Assembly: GCF_001894745.1 (NCBI RefSeq)
Contig: NZ_BBYF01000026.1
Location: forward strand, 1-64,000
Length of the DNA: 64,000 nt
From: Paenibacillus sp. NAIST15-1
GTDB taxonomy: Bacteria > Bacillota > Bacilli > Paenibacillales > Paenibacillaceae
Reading direction: 5' to 3'
A program made the translations under genes and the position numbers. This document shows, one piece after another, positions 1 to 8,016 of the stretch. The notes under the pieces were generated by a model, which saw only the letters and a program-made list of their open reading frames with translations, searched no databases and was not told where the DNA came from. Numbering within the stretch: position 1 is the first letter of the stretch; every line of letters begins with the position of its first letter.

Positions 1-807
<807 letters not shown>

Positions 808-975
808 CTAGTTTTCATAGGGACATTTCTACCAATACCCACAATGTATGTAGATGAATGTGTATCCGCAACACGAATCAGCAATCAATCGTATTACAGT
901 TTAGGGTTGTCTGTGTGGAAGATGGTGCTTCATGAGGAATACTGCTATAATGAAAGGGAAATCGAGGTGATCAGA

Positions 976-1239
976 ATGGGGAAAAAACGCAGAACAGCAG
1001 CGGCTCCGACTCAGGCTGCCACGGAGAAGCCGGCTACCTTGAAGGATTTGTTAAGTCCCGATGTCTTGAACAAGCTGAAGACTCAAGCCAAGGAACTGCA
1101 AGTCCAAGAAGACACTCGCAAGGAACAAGAGCGCCAGAAGGCTGAAGAAGCCCGCCGTGCAGAGCAGAAGAAGCTGGACAACAACTTCGAATATTTATTG
1201 AATAACAGCAGCCTGGATTGGCGCAAATATAAAAAGTAA
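976..1239 (+). CDS. yqkE: YqkE-like small charged protein (DUF3886 family)
   Basis: An 87-residue, highly charged, coiled-coil-rich protein. It starts with a basic MGKKRR segment, has an LKDLLSPDVLNKLK block, a long Glu/Lys/Arg helix and a conserved NNFEYLLNNSSLDWRKYKK-type tail, which matches the Bacillus subtilis YqkE family from memory. Molecular function is unknown. The ATG at 976 is chosen because GAGGTGATC lies just upstream; an in-frame ATG at 775 lacks such a site and would add 67 unrelated residues. It is monocistronic and followed at once by a terminator. It lies divergently from the collagen-like gene. Confidence 0.8.
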   Translation: MGKKRRTAAAPTQAATEKPATLKDLLSPDVLNKLKTQAKELQVQEDTRKEQERQKAEEARRAEQKKLDNNFEYLLNNSSLDWRKYKK

Positions 1240-1280
1240 GGAAAAGCGTGCAGACGAGAGAGTCTCACGCTTTTCCTTCT
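1238..1280 (+). terminator. Rho-independent terminator of yqkE
   Basis: A 13-bp inverted repeat (AAGGAAAAGCGTG / CACGCTTTTCCTT) overlaps the stop codon and ends in a short T-rich run. The stem is almost perfect with a 15-nt loop. Confidence 0.85.
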
Positions 1281-1409
1281 TTATACACCTTAAAATAAAT
1301 GGGGGATCGTCTCCTTCCAATCCTGTACATTTGATCTCAGCGTCAAGAGGAGGTAATCTTGGTTATATAGTATTGTTACATTGTTCACATATCGGATGGA
1401 GGAGACAGC

Positions 1410-2051
1410 ATGAACTTGCCTATCTTAAATAAATTTGAATTGTTCGAGGCGATACAGAAGCATTGGGGTGGCTTTTTTCGTCAATATGAAATGGCTCTGA
1501 ACGAGCTTCAGAGTGATTTTCAAATCATTGATCTCGATTGGAAGACCAAATTCGGATATTCTCCGATCGAACATATGAAGGCACGGGTGAAGAATCCGCT
1601 GTCCTTGCTCAAAAAAATTGAACGCAAAGGGATTCCGTTCTCCATGGATGCGGTTCAGAACAATATTCGTGATATTGCGGGACTGCGGATCGTTACCACA
1701 TTTCTGGATGACGTATACATGATGAAAGAGCACATCGAGCAGCGAGAGGATATCCAAGTGCTTCAAGTGAAGGATTACATTCAGAACCCGAAGCCAAGCG
1801 GCTATAAAAGTTTGCACATGGTGGTGAAGACACAGGTTATTCTCTCGCACGAAGTATTGTGGGTACCCGCTGAAATTCAGCTGCGCACATCTTCCATGGA
1901 TTTCTGGGCAGCGACAGAACATAAGCTGAACTATAAATATGAAGGCGGAGAAGTGCCTGAGGATGCGCGCAACCAGCTCTATGAACTATCCAAATCCGCG
2001 TTCCAAATGGACGAGCAGATGTCCATGCTGCGTAATCAGCTGCTAAAATAA
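1410..2051 (+). CDS. Small alarmone synthetase, RelP/YwaC-like GTP pyrophosphokinase
   Basis: A 213-residue single RelA/SpoT synthetase domain without hydrolase, TGS or ACT domains. Expected reaction: transfer of pyrophosphate from ATP to GDP/GTP to give (p)ppGpp in the cytoplasm. Visible motifs in order are PIEHMKARVK (about 50-60), DIAGLRIV (about 90), VKDYIQNPKPSGYKSLH (about 127-143) and EIQLRTSSMDFWAATEHKL (about 156-174), the catalytic and nucleotide-binding blocks. The KDYIQNPKPSGY block and length fit the YwaC/RelP branch better than YjbM/RelQ, from memory. The start has a GGAGGAGA site just upstream. It stands alone and ends in a terminator. Confidence 0.9.
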   Translation: MNLPILNKFELFEAIQKHWGGFFRQYEMALNELQSDFQIIDLDWKTKFGYSPIEHMKARVKNPLSLLKKIERKGIPFSMDAVQNNIRDIAGLRIVTTFLDDVYMMKEHIEQREDIQVLQVKDYIQNPKPSGYKSLHMVVKTQVILSHEVLWVPAEIQLRTSSMDFWAATEHKLNYKYEGGEVPEDARNQLYELSKSAFQMDEQMSMLRNQLLK

Positions 2052-2063
2052 ACGGAAACACCA

Positions 2064-2096
2064 CAAGGCTCCCCTTGATAAGGAGAGCCTCTTTGT
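2064..2096 (+). terminator. Terminator after the alarmone synthetase
   Basis: Stem AGGCTC-CCC / GGA-GAGCCT with loop TTGATAA, followed by CTTTG. It lies between two convergent genes, and the T run favours the + direction. Confidence 0.65.
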
Positions 2097-2106
2097 AATG
2101 TCCGAA

Positions 2107-3408
2107 TTACTTGATGCCATGCCATTTGGCGAGGTGCTCCGCATGAGAGCGCAAATAAGCATGTGGGCCAAAAAATTGATCATAATAATCCAAATCCAAA
2201 TGGTGGGTCTGCAAATACATAAGTGAAAAGACGGATGGAACCGTGGCAGGAAATTTGCCGAAGGCGTCATAAATGTATTGCGCCATATGGCTGACTGCTT
2301 CTCGGAACGGCTCATCGTGGATTTGTGCGCTGCCTCGTACTTGGCGGCTATCTTTCCATGGGCCTGGCGTATCGGGATGGAAGGGGCCGTTTTTGCCAAA
2401 CTTGCGATCACAGAACGCATCCACAGCGGCGCGCATATCTGCAAAATGCGGCGGTGTAAACGAAGTGAACACTCCTTCAAGGCCGGTTGGATTAGGGAGC
2501 GACCACCGCTTGTCAGTATCATAGCGGAATCCAAGTCCAGGTACATTCGGATCCCCGCTAGCTCCGAGCACAGTAAGTCGGTCAATGCCGTCGAACATCC
2601 AGCCGCCTAATCCGAGTGCCTGCTGCATGAGCATGCCAGCATAGGTCGCGGTCGACAACTCAGCCGATAGCTCTGCCAACGAATATTGATCAAGGAATGT
2701 AAGCGGAAGTGGATTGTCAACATCGACAATGTCACGGAACTGCTCAATGCCCGGAATAGGTCGGTCGTTCACATCATCGTAAATGCACAGCCCATTTTGG
2801 ACATAGAAGCATAGGTTTGCAATCGTATGCTGAGCCAAGTCTCCAACTGGAAAGACGAGCAGCGTACCTGGCTTGTTCGCAACCCATGAATTATGCCCCT
2901 CCATATAAGGCTCATAATTCGGAATATGTAGACGTTGATTGGAAATGCGGCGAATATTGCCAGAATAAGCTTGAATGAGGTCAATGAGACGATGGTTGCC
3001 ATCTGAATCCCGTTCCGTGTACGGAGGTGTGTCTCGCGTGTCGAACAGATACGTTCCTGTGTCGTCGGTAAAGAAAATCTGAGAGGTATGGAAGCCAGCC
3101 GCTGATGGAAACGTTCGACCTGAGGCTGAGCCTGAATAATTGGATAGATGCGGCTTATATCGTTCATGACGGGTTACGGAATGATGCCAGCCGGTGACAC
3201 CGCCAACTGCCAGGAGGATAAGAATTTTCTCTATTTCATCCAAGGGAAGCGACTCATGCTTGGACGTATAGGCCAGAGCTCCGTCTGGAATTTCAGCACC
3301 CCTAAAGAAGCGGCGTGAGCGCCGTCCGAATAAGGCGTCAAGCAGAGGGAATTGAAGCAAATCTTGAAGGGTTTGTTCATCGATATGATGATGGGTTTGA
3401 ACAGACAA
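2107..3408 (-). CDS. Nitroreductase-superfamily-like protein of unknown substrate
   Basis: A 433-residue protein if translation starts at the TTG at 3408, which has a perfect AAGGAGG eight bases upstream. A longer reading frame from a GTG at 3450 has no ribosome site and would begin inside a terminator hairpin. The N-terminal part contains FGRRSRRFF, the LPLDEIEKILILLAVGG segment and a Ser/Arg-containing GSASGRTFPSAAG block, which resemble the R-S-R and helix features of FMN-dependent nitroreductase/SagB-like folds. The family assignment is moderate and no substrate can be named. No signal peptide is seen. Transcription probably begins at the promoter at 3530-3559 and must pass the leader terminator at 3436-3480. 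Confidence 0.6.
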   Translation of the reverse strand: MSVQTHHHIDEQTLQDLLQFPLLDALFGRRSRRFFRGAEIPDGALAYTSKHESLPLDEIEKILILLAVGGVTGWHHSVTRHERYKPHLSNYSGSASGRTFPSAAGFHTSQIFFTDDTGTYLFDTRDTPPYTERDSDGNHRLIDLIQAYSGNIRRISNQRLHIPNYEPYMEGHNSWVANKPGTLLVFPVGDLAQHTIANLCFYVQNGLCIYDDVNDRPIPGIEQFRDIVDVDNPLPLTFLDQYSLAELSAELSTATYAGMLMQQALGLGGWMFDGIDRLTVLGASGDPNVPGLGFRYDTDKRWSLPNPTGLEGVFTSFTPPHFADMRAAVDAFCDRKFGKNGPFHPDTPGPWKDSRQVRGSAQIHDEPFREAVSHMAQYIYDAFGKFPATVPSVFSLMYLQTHHLDLDYYDQFFGPHAYLRSHAEHLAKWHGIK

Positions 3409-3435
3409 GTAGAAGGCCTCCTTTTTAATCGTAAA

Positions 3436-3480
3436 ATAAAAAGGAGACACACCAATCCGTTAGAAGGATCGGGTGTCTCC
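3436..3480 (-). terminator. Intrinsic terminator inside the 5' leader (candidate attenuator)
   Basis: Read on the minus strand, a stem GGAGACACCCGATCC / GGATTGGTGTGTCTCC with loop TTCTAAC is followed directly by TTTTTATTTT. It lies between a good promoter (3559-3530) and the ribosome site of the nitroreductase-like gene, so it would stop transcription before the gene unless it is prevented from folding. Confidence 0.75.
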
Positions 3481-3529
3481 AGTTGACTGGTCGAACCGCC
3501 GATGCGTATTCGCCTGTATGTTACGATGT

Positions 3530-3559
3530 ATCATATTCCACTATATACGTAAATGTCAA
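3530..3559 (-). promoter_or_regulatory. Sigma-A-type promoter for the nitroreductase-like gene
   Basis: TTGACA (3559-3554), an 18-bp spacer and TATGAT (3535-3530) on the minus strand, giving a start near 3522 and a leader of roughly 110 nt. Confidence 0.75.
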
Positions 3560-3616
3560 TAGGAATTATCAACATTAAATCCGTTCACATGTAAAAGAGC
3601 GTGCGCAAAACAATCG

Positions 3617-3645
3617 TTGACAGGTACATACGGCGGTGATAAGAT
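3617..3645 (+). promoter_or_regulatory. Candidate promoter of the ECF operon
   Basis: Perfect TTGACA (3617-3622), a 17-bp spacer and TAAGAT (3640-3645). The -10 matches four of six positions. A start near 3652 would give a leader of about 138 nt that includes the terminator at 3704-3742. Confidence 0.55.
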
Positions 3646-3703
3646 TCTGTTCAAATCATTATAATCACATCGGAATTATAGGTTGATGTTGACCGGACGA
3701 CCG

Positions 3704-3742
3704 GAGACGTTATTCCCTTCATGGGGAATGACGTCTTTTTTC
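3704..3742 (+). terminator. Intrinsic terminator in the ECF operon leader (candidate attenuator)
   Basis: A 12-bp stem GACGTTATTCCC / GGGAATGACGTC with a six-base loop and a following TTTTTT, pointing toward the ECF genes. It sits after the candidate promoter and before the ecfA1 ribosome site, an arrangement typical of riboswitch or attenuation control. Confidence 0.75.
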
Positions 3743-3789
3743 GTTCCTGAGACACAGTTGTTAAATACTTCGAGAAGGAGGGAATTTAT

Positions 3790-4656
3790 GTGGGTCCGAT
3801 CATTCGGGTAGAACGAGTTTCTTTTCATTATGGAGAAAGTGAAGAGCGAATTCCAGTTCTCTATGATGTTGATTTCGAACTGGCACAGGGGGAAGCGGTG
3901 GCCATCGTCGGACATAACGGTTCCGGCAAATCCACCTTTGCCAAGCTGCTGAACGGGCTGCTTCTGCCCTCAAGCGGAGAGGTATGGGTTTCCGGTACGA
4001 ATACGAAAAATGCGCAAGCTAGGGAGCGTCTCCGCTCGGCAGTAGGCATTGTGTTTCAACATCCAGACAATCAGTTGGTCGAGACGATCGTTGAAGATGA
4101 CATTGCATTTGGGCCGGAAAATATCGGTGTGCCTCAAGATGAAATTCGTTGCCGTGTAGATGAGGCATTGGAAGTGGTGGGAATGTCGGCATTTCGAGAC
4201 CGACCGCCACATCGCTTGTCAGGGGGCCAGAAGCAGCGTATTGCGATTGCAGGGGTACTGGCGATGCAGCCTTCTTGTATTGTGTTCGACGAGTCAACGA
4301 GTATGCTCGACACCTATGGTCGGCGGGAAGTGATGGAGGTGATCCAGCAGCTGCGCAATCAGGGGGTGGCCATCGTATCGGTTACTCATCATATGGAAGA
4401 GGTCGTTCAATTCGATCGTGTCATTGTGTTTCAAGAAGGCCGTATTGTACGTGAATGCACTCCGAGGCAGCTGTTCACGAATCACGAACAGCTGGCTGCC
4501 TATCATTTGGAGCCGCCAGAAATGAATCGAATAGCAGCGGGCGTTCATCGGCATGAAGAACTGTTCCGATCAGATCGGTTAACGGTAGCTGAAGTGGTGG
4601 ATGAGTTCGAGCAAGTGGTGAGGTGGCAGCAGCGGAAGGAGGCGTTATCATCATGA
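3790..4656 (+). CDS. ecfA1: ECF transporter ATPase A1
   Basis: A 288-residue ABC ATPase of the energy-coupling-factor type. It should pair with EcfA2 and EcfT to power vitamin-like substrate uptake through interchangeable S components. Visible: Walker A GHNGSGKST (about 41-49), Q-loop VFQHPDNQ, signature LSGGQKQR, Walker B IVFDEST with the unusual DEST ending common in EcfA1 from memory, and switch His in VTHH. The start is a GTG at 3790 with AAGGAGG eight bases upstream. An overlapping ATG at 3788 is in another frame and stops quickly. The stop overlaps the next ATG (ATGA), indicating translational coupling. Confidence 0.93.
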   Translation: MGPIIRVERVSFHYGESEERIPVLYDVDFELAQGEAVAIVGHNGSGKSTFAKLLNGLLLPSSGEVWVSGTNTKNAQARERLRSAVGIVFQHPDNQLVETIVEDDIAFGPENIGVPQDEIRCRVDEALEVVGMSAFRDRPPHRLSGGQKQRIAIAGVLAMQPSCIVFDESTSMLDTYGRREVMEVIQQLRNQGVAIVSVTHHMEEVVQFDRVIVFQEGRIVRECTPRQLFTNHEQLAAYHLEPPEMNRIAAGVHRHEELFRSDRLTVAEVVDEFEQVVRWQQRKEALSS

Positions 4657-5528
4657 GTTTGCCACAATATGCAGTACAGGTTGAGCAGTTGTCCCACACG
4701 TATATGAAGGGAACGCCATTCCAGCATGATGCACTTTACGATGTGTATTTTCATGCTAAGCCAGGGGAATGCGTGGCAATCATCGGACATACGGGTTCAG
4801 GCAAGTCGACGCTTATCCAGCATCTGAATGGCTTACTGCTTCCCCAAGCCGGGCAAGTCAACGTGCTTGGCCATGAATTGTCCGAATCGAAGCGCTCACT
4901 GTCCGAAATACGAAGGCAAGTTGTGGTTCTGTTCCAGCAGCCAGAGGATCAATTGTTCGAGAAATATGTAGCTGACGATATCGCTTACGGCCCGCTTCAA
5001 TATGGATTGCCGAAGAAGGAGGTCATTCAACGCGTGAAGCACGCGATGGATTTCGTTGGGTTGCCGTTCGAAACAATGAGGAACCGACCTATCTATGCGC
5101 TTAGCGGTGGACAGAAACGCAAGGTCGCACTTGCAGGACTGTTAGCTCTGGATCCCCAAGTCATTGTGCTTGATGAACCGACTGCGGGGCTTGACCCGAT
5201 GTCTCGTCAGGAACTGCTATACAAGATCAAGCGATTGTCGCGAGATGAGGGGAGAACCATCATATTTGTCACCCACAGTATGGAAGAAGTAGCCCTGCTC
5301 GCAGATCGAGTATATGTACTGGCAGATGGGAGCAATGTCGCTGATGGAACGACACGTGAAATCTTTGCTAATCGGGAGCTCATTCATCACTATCGGATTG
5401 GAACGCCGCAAAGTGTGGAGCTTGTTCATACGTTGATTGCGAACGGATATGACTTGAGCAGCAGCACGTTCGGAGTTGAGGAAACGGTAGTGGAAATAAG
5501 GAAATTGCTTCATCAGGAGGTGGGGTAG
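4653..5528 (+). CDS. ecfA2: ECF transporter ATPase A2
   Basis: A 291-residue ATPase that complements EcfA1. Motifs: Walker A GHTGSGKST, Q-loop LFQQPEDQLF, signature LSGGQKRKVA, Walker B VIVLDEPTAGLD and switch His in VTHS. Its ATG overlaps the ecfA1 stop by four bases and has GGAAGGAGGCG upstream. An earlier in-frame GTG at 4623 lies inside ecfA1 and is less likely. The next gene starts four bases after this stop. Confidence 0.93.
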   Translation: MSLPQYAVQVEQLSHTYMKGTPFQHDALYDVYFHAKPGECVAIIGHTGSGKSTLIQHLNGLLLPQAGQVNVLGHELSESKRSLSEIRRQVVVLFQQPEDQLFEKYVADDIAYGPLQYGLPKKEVIQRVKHAMDFVGLPFETMRNRPIYALSGGQKRKVALAGLLALDPQVIVLDEPTAGLDPMSRQELLYKIKRLSRDEGRTIIFVTHSMEEVALLADRVYVLADGSNVADGTTREIFANRELIHHYRIGTPQSVELVHTLIANGYDLSSSTFGVEETVVEIRKLLHQEVG

Positions 5529-5532
5529 AACG

Positions 5533-6360
5533 ATGGCAGAAGCATTTGATTCGGCTCGGCATATTACGATAGGGCAGTACATGCCGGGACGTTCACTCAT
5601 CCATCAGTGGGATTCACGGTATAAGCTGGCGGCGTTCACCTTATATATTGGCGCTGTTGCCTTCTGTCAGTCTTATGCAGGTAATATAGCCGGACTCGCA
5701 ATTAGTCTGTTCATCGTCTTCCTTGCGCGCATTCCAATCGGATATGCCTTGAAGGGATTGAAGCCTGCCCTTCCTTTTCTCCTAATTCTGGCCCTTCTTC
5801 AATTATTGTTCAATGGAAAAGTGTATGCGAATGGTCAGGTGTACTGGCAGTATGGATTCATTTGGCTGACAGAAGGCGGGGTACGGCTTGTCATTGTATC
5901 CACGATGCGGTTCGTAGATATGATGCTCCTCGTGAGTGTACTGACACTGACCACCACAACAACTCAGCTTGCACGGGCCATGCACAGCTTATTGCGCCCG
6001 CTGGAGAAGATGAAGGTTCCTGTGCATGCCTTCTGCATGATGATTACGATTGCCCTTCGCTTCGTTCCAACATTCGCGCTGGAGATGGATAAGATTCGCA
6101 AGGCGCAGGCTGCTCGCGGCGCATCCTTCGGTACGATCCCGTGGTGGCGGATCATCAAGCGAACACAATCGGTATTTCCCTTGATCATTCCGTTATTTCA
6201 ATTAGCTCTTCAGCGTGCGGAGCAATTAATTGCGGCAATGGAGTCGCGAGGATACCGATCGCATGGCAGAACCTCGTTCCGTTCGTTTGAAGCGCGAACT
6301 GCTGATGTGATGCTCCTGTTTGTGGCGGTAGGAGCGGCCTATCTGTTGATTTGGCTGTAA
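5533..6360 (+). CDS. ecfT: ECF transporter transmembrane T component
   Basis: A 275-residue membrane protein with about five to six hydrophobic segments. It carries the two coupling-helix motifs of EcfT proteins as KAQAARGASF (about 195-204) and AMESRGYRS (about 236-244), both Ala/Glu-Arg-Gly types that dock onto the two ATPases. The start ATG follows GGAGGTGGGG. It sits between ecfA2 and an S component gene, so it should form the common energising module with EcfA1/A2. Confidence 0.92.
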   Translation: MAEAFDSARHITIGQYMPGRSLIHQWDSRYKLAAFTLYIGAVAFCQSYAGNIAGLAISLFIVFLARIPIGYALKGLKPALPFLLILALLQLLFNGKVYANGQVYWQYGFIWLTEGGVRLVIVSTMRFVDMMLLVSVLTLTTTTTQLARAMHSLLRPLEKMKVPVHAFCMMITIALRFVPTFALEMDKIRKAQAARGASFGTIPWWRIIKRTQSVFPLIIPLFQLALQRAEQLIAAMESRGYRSHGRTSFRSFEARTADVMLLFVAVGAAYLLIWL

Positions 6361-6421
6361 TGGAATGGACGATGAAGTGCCTTACATCCCTTTAACACAG
6401 ATGAACAAGGAGGAACCCCCT

Positions 6422-6988
6422 ATGAATTCAAATCCAGGTATTCGCAAAATTGTAATTGCCGGTGTTCTCGGCTCTATTGCCATCCTGCTTGGCGTTACTC
6501 AATTAGGCTTTATTCCTGTTCCGACCGCAGCGGGCACGGTAACTATTGTACATATCCCTGTCATTGTTGGAGCCATATTGGAGGGTTGGGGAGTCGGCAC
6601 GGCCATCGGTCTGATTTTTGGCGTTACCTCCTTGCTGGAGTCTACCATTCCTTTATTTAAAGATCCGCTTGTCGCGCTTGTTCCGCGCTTGTTTATTGGC
6701 CTATTTGCTTATTTGATCTATGCTGCGCTAAAGCGAAAAAACGAGTACATTGCCATCGGTGCGGCGGGGTTTATAGGTTCAATCACAAACACGGTACTCG
6801 TACTGACGGCGGCTGTGCTTCGCAACTACTTGTCCTTAGAAGTGGCGGTTAGTGTAGGGCTTACCAACGGAATTCCGGAGGCGATTGTCTCCGTCATTAT
6901 TACAACTGCTGTCGTTGCTGGATGGAAGAAGCTCACGCCGAGTCGGAAGCAGAAGGCGAAGCTGCTGAGCGAGGAGGTGGAGGGATAA
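6422..6988 (+). CDS. ECF transporter S component, substrate unknown
   Basis: A 188-residue integral membrane protein with about six hydrophobic segments. The block IPVPTAAGTVTIVHIPVIVGAILEG (split here: IPVPTAAGT, then VTIVHIPVIVGA) followed by a Gly-rich LIFGVTS is typical of the PF12822-type S subunits used for pantothenate- or heterocycle-like vitamins. The substrate cannot be read from sequence. The ATG at 6422 is preferred because AACAAGGAGGAAC lies upstream; an in-frame ATG at 6365 lacks one. It overlaps the peptidase start by one base, which ties transport to the two hydrolases that follow. Confidence 0.88.
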   Translation: MNSNPGIRKIVIAGVLGSIAILLGVTQLGFIPVPTAAGTVTIVHIPVIVGAILEGWGVGTAIGLIFGVTSLLESTIPLFKDPLVALVPRLFIGLFAYLIYAALKRKNEYIAIGAAGFIGSITNTVLVLTAAVLRNYLSLEVAVSVGLTNGIPEAIVSVIITTAVVAGWKKLTPSRKQKAKLLSEEVEG

Positions 6989-8016
6989 TGAACGGGCAGA
7001 TTACGGATGTACCTGGTACACGGGTTGGCCAAGCGCATGATGAGGAAGGAATGACAGGATGCACAGTGGTGATCTGGGAAGACGGTGCGGTATGCAGCGT
7101 TGATGTACGAGGCTCTGCACCAGGAACCCGAGAGACCGATCTGCTCCAGCCAACCAATCTCGTGGAGCGCATACATGGCATCGTATTGAGTGGTGGAGGG
7201 AGTTTCGGTCTCGATGCGGCATCTGGCGTGTCAGACTATTTGGTGGAGAGAAATATCGGATTTGATGTAGGCTACGGGATTGTTCCGATTGTGCCAGCGG
7301 CTGTTCTATTTGATTTGTCTGTAGGCAGTCCGAATGCTCGGCCAGATCGTGATATGGGATACGCAGCAGCATCTGATGCGTCATCGGGAGATGTTGCTGA
7401 AGGCAATGTAGGTGCGGGATGCGGAGCCTCTGTAGGCAAGATCGGCGGGTTCGAGCGTGCGATGAAGGGTGGTATTGGAACGGCTTCGATCAAGCTGTCA
7501 AATGGGCTGGTTGTAGGAGCGATCGTAGCGGTGAATGCGCTTGGGGAAATTCGAGATCCAGATACTAGAGAACTGCTTGCTGGGCCGCTCAGTGATGAAG
7601 GCGAACTTCAAGATGGTGCAAGCCTACACTGGCTGAAGGAGAAGCCATTTTCATTTAAAGGGACAAATACGACGTTAGCCATTGTAGCCACCAATGCGAG
7701 ACTGACGAAGACGGAGTTGAAGAAGGTAGCTGAAATGACACATGATGGGTTTGCGCGAGCAATCTATCCGGTTCATACGATGTACGATGGTGATATTGCC
7801 TTTGCTGCCTCCACAGGCTCAATCGAGGCCACAGTGGATCTCGTCGGAACACTTGCCGCAGATGTGGTTGCGGAAGCCATTGCAAGGGGAGTTCGCACGG
7901 CTGTTCGTGCTGGAGGGTTATTGGCTTACAAAGATTTGGCTTGCGGAGATGTGAATCCGGCTGTCCATAAGAATAAGCAGAAGGAACCTTATTATGGAGA
8001 GGCGACGTTGCAATGA
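6988..8016 (+). CDS. P1/S58-family peptidase (DmpA/NylC-type N-terminal nucleophile hydrolase)
   Basis: A 342-residue protein of the DmpA-like aminopeptidase family, whose members self-cleave and cut beta-aminoacyl peptides, D-amino-acid amides or cyclic amide oligomers. The SGGGSFGLDAA block (about 68-78) and the self-cleavage region KGTNTTLAIVATN are visible, with Asn227-Thr228 as the likely scission site and Thr228 (or its neighbour) as nucleophile. It starts one base inside the S component stop after GAGGAGGTGGAGGG. No signal peptide is seen, so it should act in the cytoplasm on imported material. Cotranscription with ECF genes suggests it processes an imported amide, an inference only. 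Confidence 0.88.
   Translation: MNGQITDVPGTRVGQAHDEEGMTGCTVVIWEDGAVCSVDVRGSAPGTRETDLLQPTNLVERIHGIVLSGGGSFGLDAASGVSDYLVERNIGFDVGYGIVPIVPAAVLFDLSVGSPNARPDRDMGYAAASDASSGDVAEGNVGAGCGASVGKIGGFERAMKGGIGTASIKLSNGLVVGAIVAVNALGEIRDPDTRELLAGPLSDEGELQDGASLHWLKEKPFSFKGTNTTLAIVATNARLTKTELKKVAEMTHDGFARAIYPVHTMYDGDIAFAASTGSIEATVDLVGTLAADVVAEAIARGVRTAVRAGGLLAYKDLACGDVNPAVHKNKQKEPYYGEATLQ

Noticed and set aside
3448-3450. GTG at 3450 as the start of the nitroreductase-like gene
   Set aside because: Lies in the terminator hairpin and lacks a ribosome site, while TTG 3408 has AAGGAGG at ideal spacing.
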